Positions 61,510 through 64,000 of a stretch of DNA of 64,000 nucleotides are shown here, piece by piece. Source of the DNA: Kordiimonas marina (GTDB lineage Bacteria > Pseudomonadota > Alphaproteobacteria > Sphingomonadales > Kordiimonadaceae); contig NZ_JAINDF010000003.1 in NCBI RefSeq assembly GCF_023006325.1, positions 1 through 64,000 on the forward strand, written 5' to 3'. A program made the translations under genes and the position numbers. Each line of letters opens with the position of its first letter. Position 1 is the first letter of the stretch. The notes under the pieces were generated by a model, which made no database searches, was not told the origin of the DNA, and saw only the letters and a program-made list of their open reading frames with translations.

Positions 61510-61608
61510 TGAAAAACATCAATTAACAAAAATCTAGTTAATTGTAATTTATGTATGTTTTTCAATAATTTACATCCTATTGCAAAATCATCTTAACCGG
61601 GGTATCCA
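61505..61608 (+). promoter_or_regulatory. AT-rich control region and promoter of pdhA
   Basis: This very AT-rich stretch holds GTTAAT (61505-61510), ATTAAC (61522-61527) and GTTAAT (61537-61542). It also holds the fourth ATGTATGTTT (61551-61560) and a promoter-like TTGCAA (61580-61585) with TATCCA (61603-61608) at a 17-base spacing. It likely controls the pyruvate dehydrogenase genes. Confidence 0.5.
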
Positions 61609-61668
61609 TAGTCCGAACTTCTCCAGTTTCGGGCAGTCCGCCCGCGCCCTTTGTTTTGGAAGGCCGAG

Positions 61669-62700
61669 ATGACCACAGCAAAAACAACGAAAAAGGCGGC
61701 GAAACCCACACGCCGCCGCGCCGCCAAACCGGCACTTTACGAAGCGTCTAACGACGAACTCATTGAATTTTACCGGCAAATGCTGATGATCCGCCGCTTT
61801 GAAGAAAAAGCTGGCCAGATGTATGGCATGGGCCTGATCGGTGGCTTCTGTCACCTTTATATCGGCCAGGAAGCTGTTGCCGTCGGCGTACAGACCGCCC
61901 TTAAGGATGGCGATAGCGTTATCACCGGTTACCGGGAGCATGGCCATATGATCGCCGCCGGGTGTGACCCGCGTGGCGTCATGGCCGAACTCACCGGCCG
62001 GTCCGGCGGGGTTTCGCGCGGCAAGGGGGGCTCCATGCACATGTTCGACCCCGCACGCGGCTTCTATGGCGGTCACGGGATCGTCGGCGCGCAGGTTTCG
62101 CTGGGCACGGGTCTTGGCTTCGCCGCCAAATACCGCAAGAGCGATAATGTCTCCATCGCCTATTTCGGCGACGGTGCCGCAAACCAGGGCCAGGTGTACG
62201 AAAGCTTCAACATGGCGCGCATCTGGAACCTGCCGGTGATCTACATCATCGAGAACAACCAGTATGCCATGGGGACTTCGGTCGCCCGTGCGAGCTCTGA
62301 AATCGAGCTGTACCGCCGTGGGGAAAGTTTCCGCATTCCGGGCAAGCAAGTTGACGGCATGAACGTCCTGGCTGTCCGCGCCGCGATGGATGAGGCTGTC
62401 GCCCACTGCCGTGCTGGTGAAGGGCCGTTCATTCTTGAGATGAAGACCTACCGCTACCGCGGTCACTCCATGTCTGACCCGGCGAAATACCGTTCCAAGG
62501 AAGAAGTCCAGAAAATGCGCGCCGAGCATGATTCGATCGATCAGCTCAAGCAGATGATCCTTGACCAGGGCATCATGGATGAGGCCGGGCTCAAGGATAT
62601 CGACCGCGAAATCAAGGCTGCTGTCGCTGACGCGGCCACTTTCGCGACCGAGTGTCCGGAGCCGGATCTCAGCGAGCTTTATACCGACGTTCTGGCGTAA
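61669..62700 (+). CDS. pdhA: Pyruvate dehydrogenase E1 component subunit alpha
   Basis: Thiamine-diphosphate-binding half of E1 (343 residues). A Lys/Ala-rich N-terminal tail precedes [15 protein letters not shown]. The cofactor motif is [17 protein letters not shown] with the terminal ENNQYAMGT. The region [15 protein letters not shown] contains the phosphorylation-loop equivalent. ATG 61669 is chosen; an upstream TTG at 61651 is less likely. Confidence 0.96.
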   Translation: MTTAKTTKKAAKPTRRRAAKPALYEASNDELIEFYRQMLMIRRFEEKAGQMYGMGLIGGFCHLYIGQEAVAVGVQTALKDGDSVITGYREHGHMIAAGCDPRGVMAELTGRSGGVSRGKGGSMHMFDPARGFYGGHGIVGAQVSLGTGLGFAAKYRKSDNVSIAYFGDGAANQGQVYESFNMARIWNLPVIYIIENNQYAMGTSVARASSEIELYRRGESFRIPGKQVDGMNVLAVRAAMDEAVAHCRAGEGPFILEMKTYRYRGHSMSDPAKYRSKEEVQKMRAEHDSIDQLKQMILDQGIMDEAGLKDIDREIKAAVADAATFATECPEPDLSELYTDVLA

Positions 62701-62714
62701 GGGAAGTACACGTA

Positions 62715-64000
<1,286 letters not shown>

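Overview
The window is a 64 kb, GC-rich, gene-dense piece of an alphaproteobacterial core chromosome. The evidence is gene order (a complete nuoA-N operon running into birA-coaX-rnj-mce-proS-lolCD-dnaE; rpsB-tsf-pyrH-frr-uppS-cdsA-dxr-rseP-bamA; gltX/comEC/lexA/moeA/moaC/trpCDG; tpiA-secG-pyrG-eno-ftsB-pdhAB), separate nuoC and nuoD, a short bacterial ProRS, an E1-beta carrying its own lipoyl domain, and a GTTC-N7-GTTC SOS box in front of lexA. I cannot fix the genus; a Kordiimonadales-, Rhodospirillales- or Sphingomonadales-like lineage would fit. I see no insertion sequence, prophage, CRISPR array or rRNA.

Layout: tRNA-Asp and its terminator (1-150). Complex I operon and downstream housekeeping genes (360-18537), closed by a strong terminator. 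A 376-base stretch with one doubtful small ORF, then proS, lolC/E, lolD, dnaE and a Nudix hydrolase (18971-26629). Translation and envelope cluster (26802-37734). Minus-strand gltA and gltX (37954-40722). Plus-strand comEC. Minus-strand lexA, moeA, moaC, trpC, trpD, trpG (43145-47989). A plus-strand divergent polysaccharide deacetylase that splits the trp genes. Minus-strand trpE and ppiD. Plus-strand tpiA, a DUF2332 gene, secG, pyrG and an unknown exported protein. A minus-strand M20 lipoprotein peptidase. Finally eno, ftsB-like, pdhA and a 3'-truncated pdhB (52912-64000).

The genes supply respiration (complex I, citrate synthase, pyruvate dehydrogenase), lower glycolysis (tpiA, eno), translation, DNA replication and SOS control, isoprenoid, phospholipid and fatty-acid synthesis, outer-membrane assembly (BamA, Skp, RseP, LolCD), tryptophan synthesis and molybdenum cofactor synthesis.

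Two observations stand out. First, BamA carries about 70 extra residues in a predicted surface loop, with two back-to-back EF-hand-type calcium loops. Second, two LPS loci are missing from places where many relatives keep them: lpxD/lpxA/lpxB beside bamA-fabZ, and kdsA between pyrG and eno. Both gaps touch lipid A/Kdo synthesis, so this lineage may have moved or lost canonical LPS genes. A ten-base motif, ATGTATGTTT, also recurs upstream of dnaE, secG, pyrG and pdhA, always on the coding strand.
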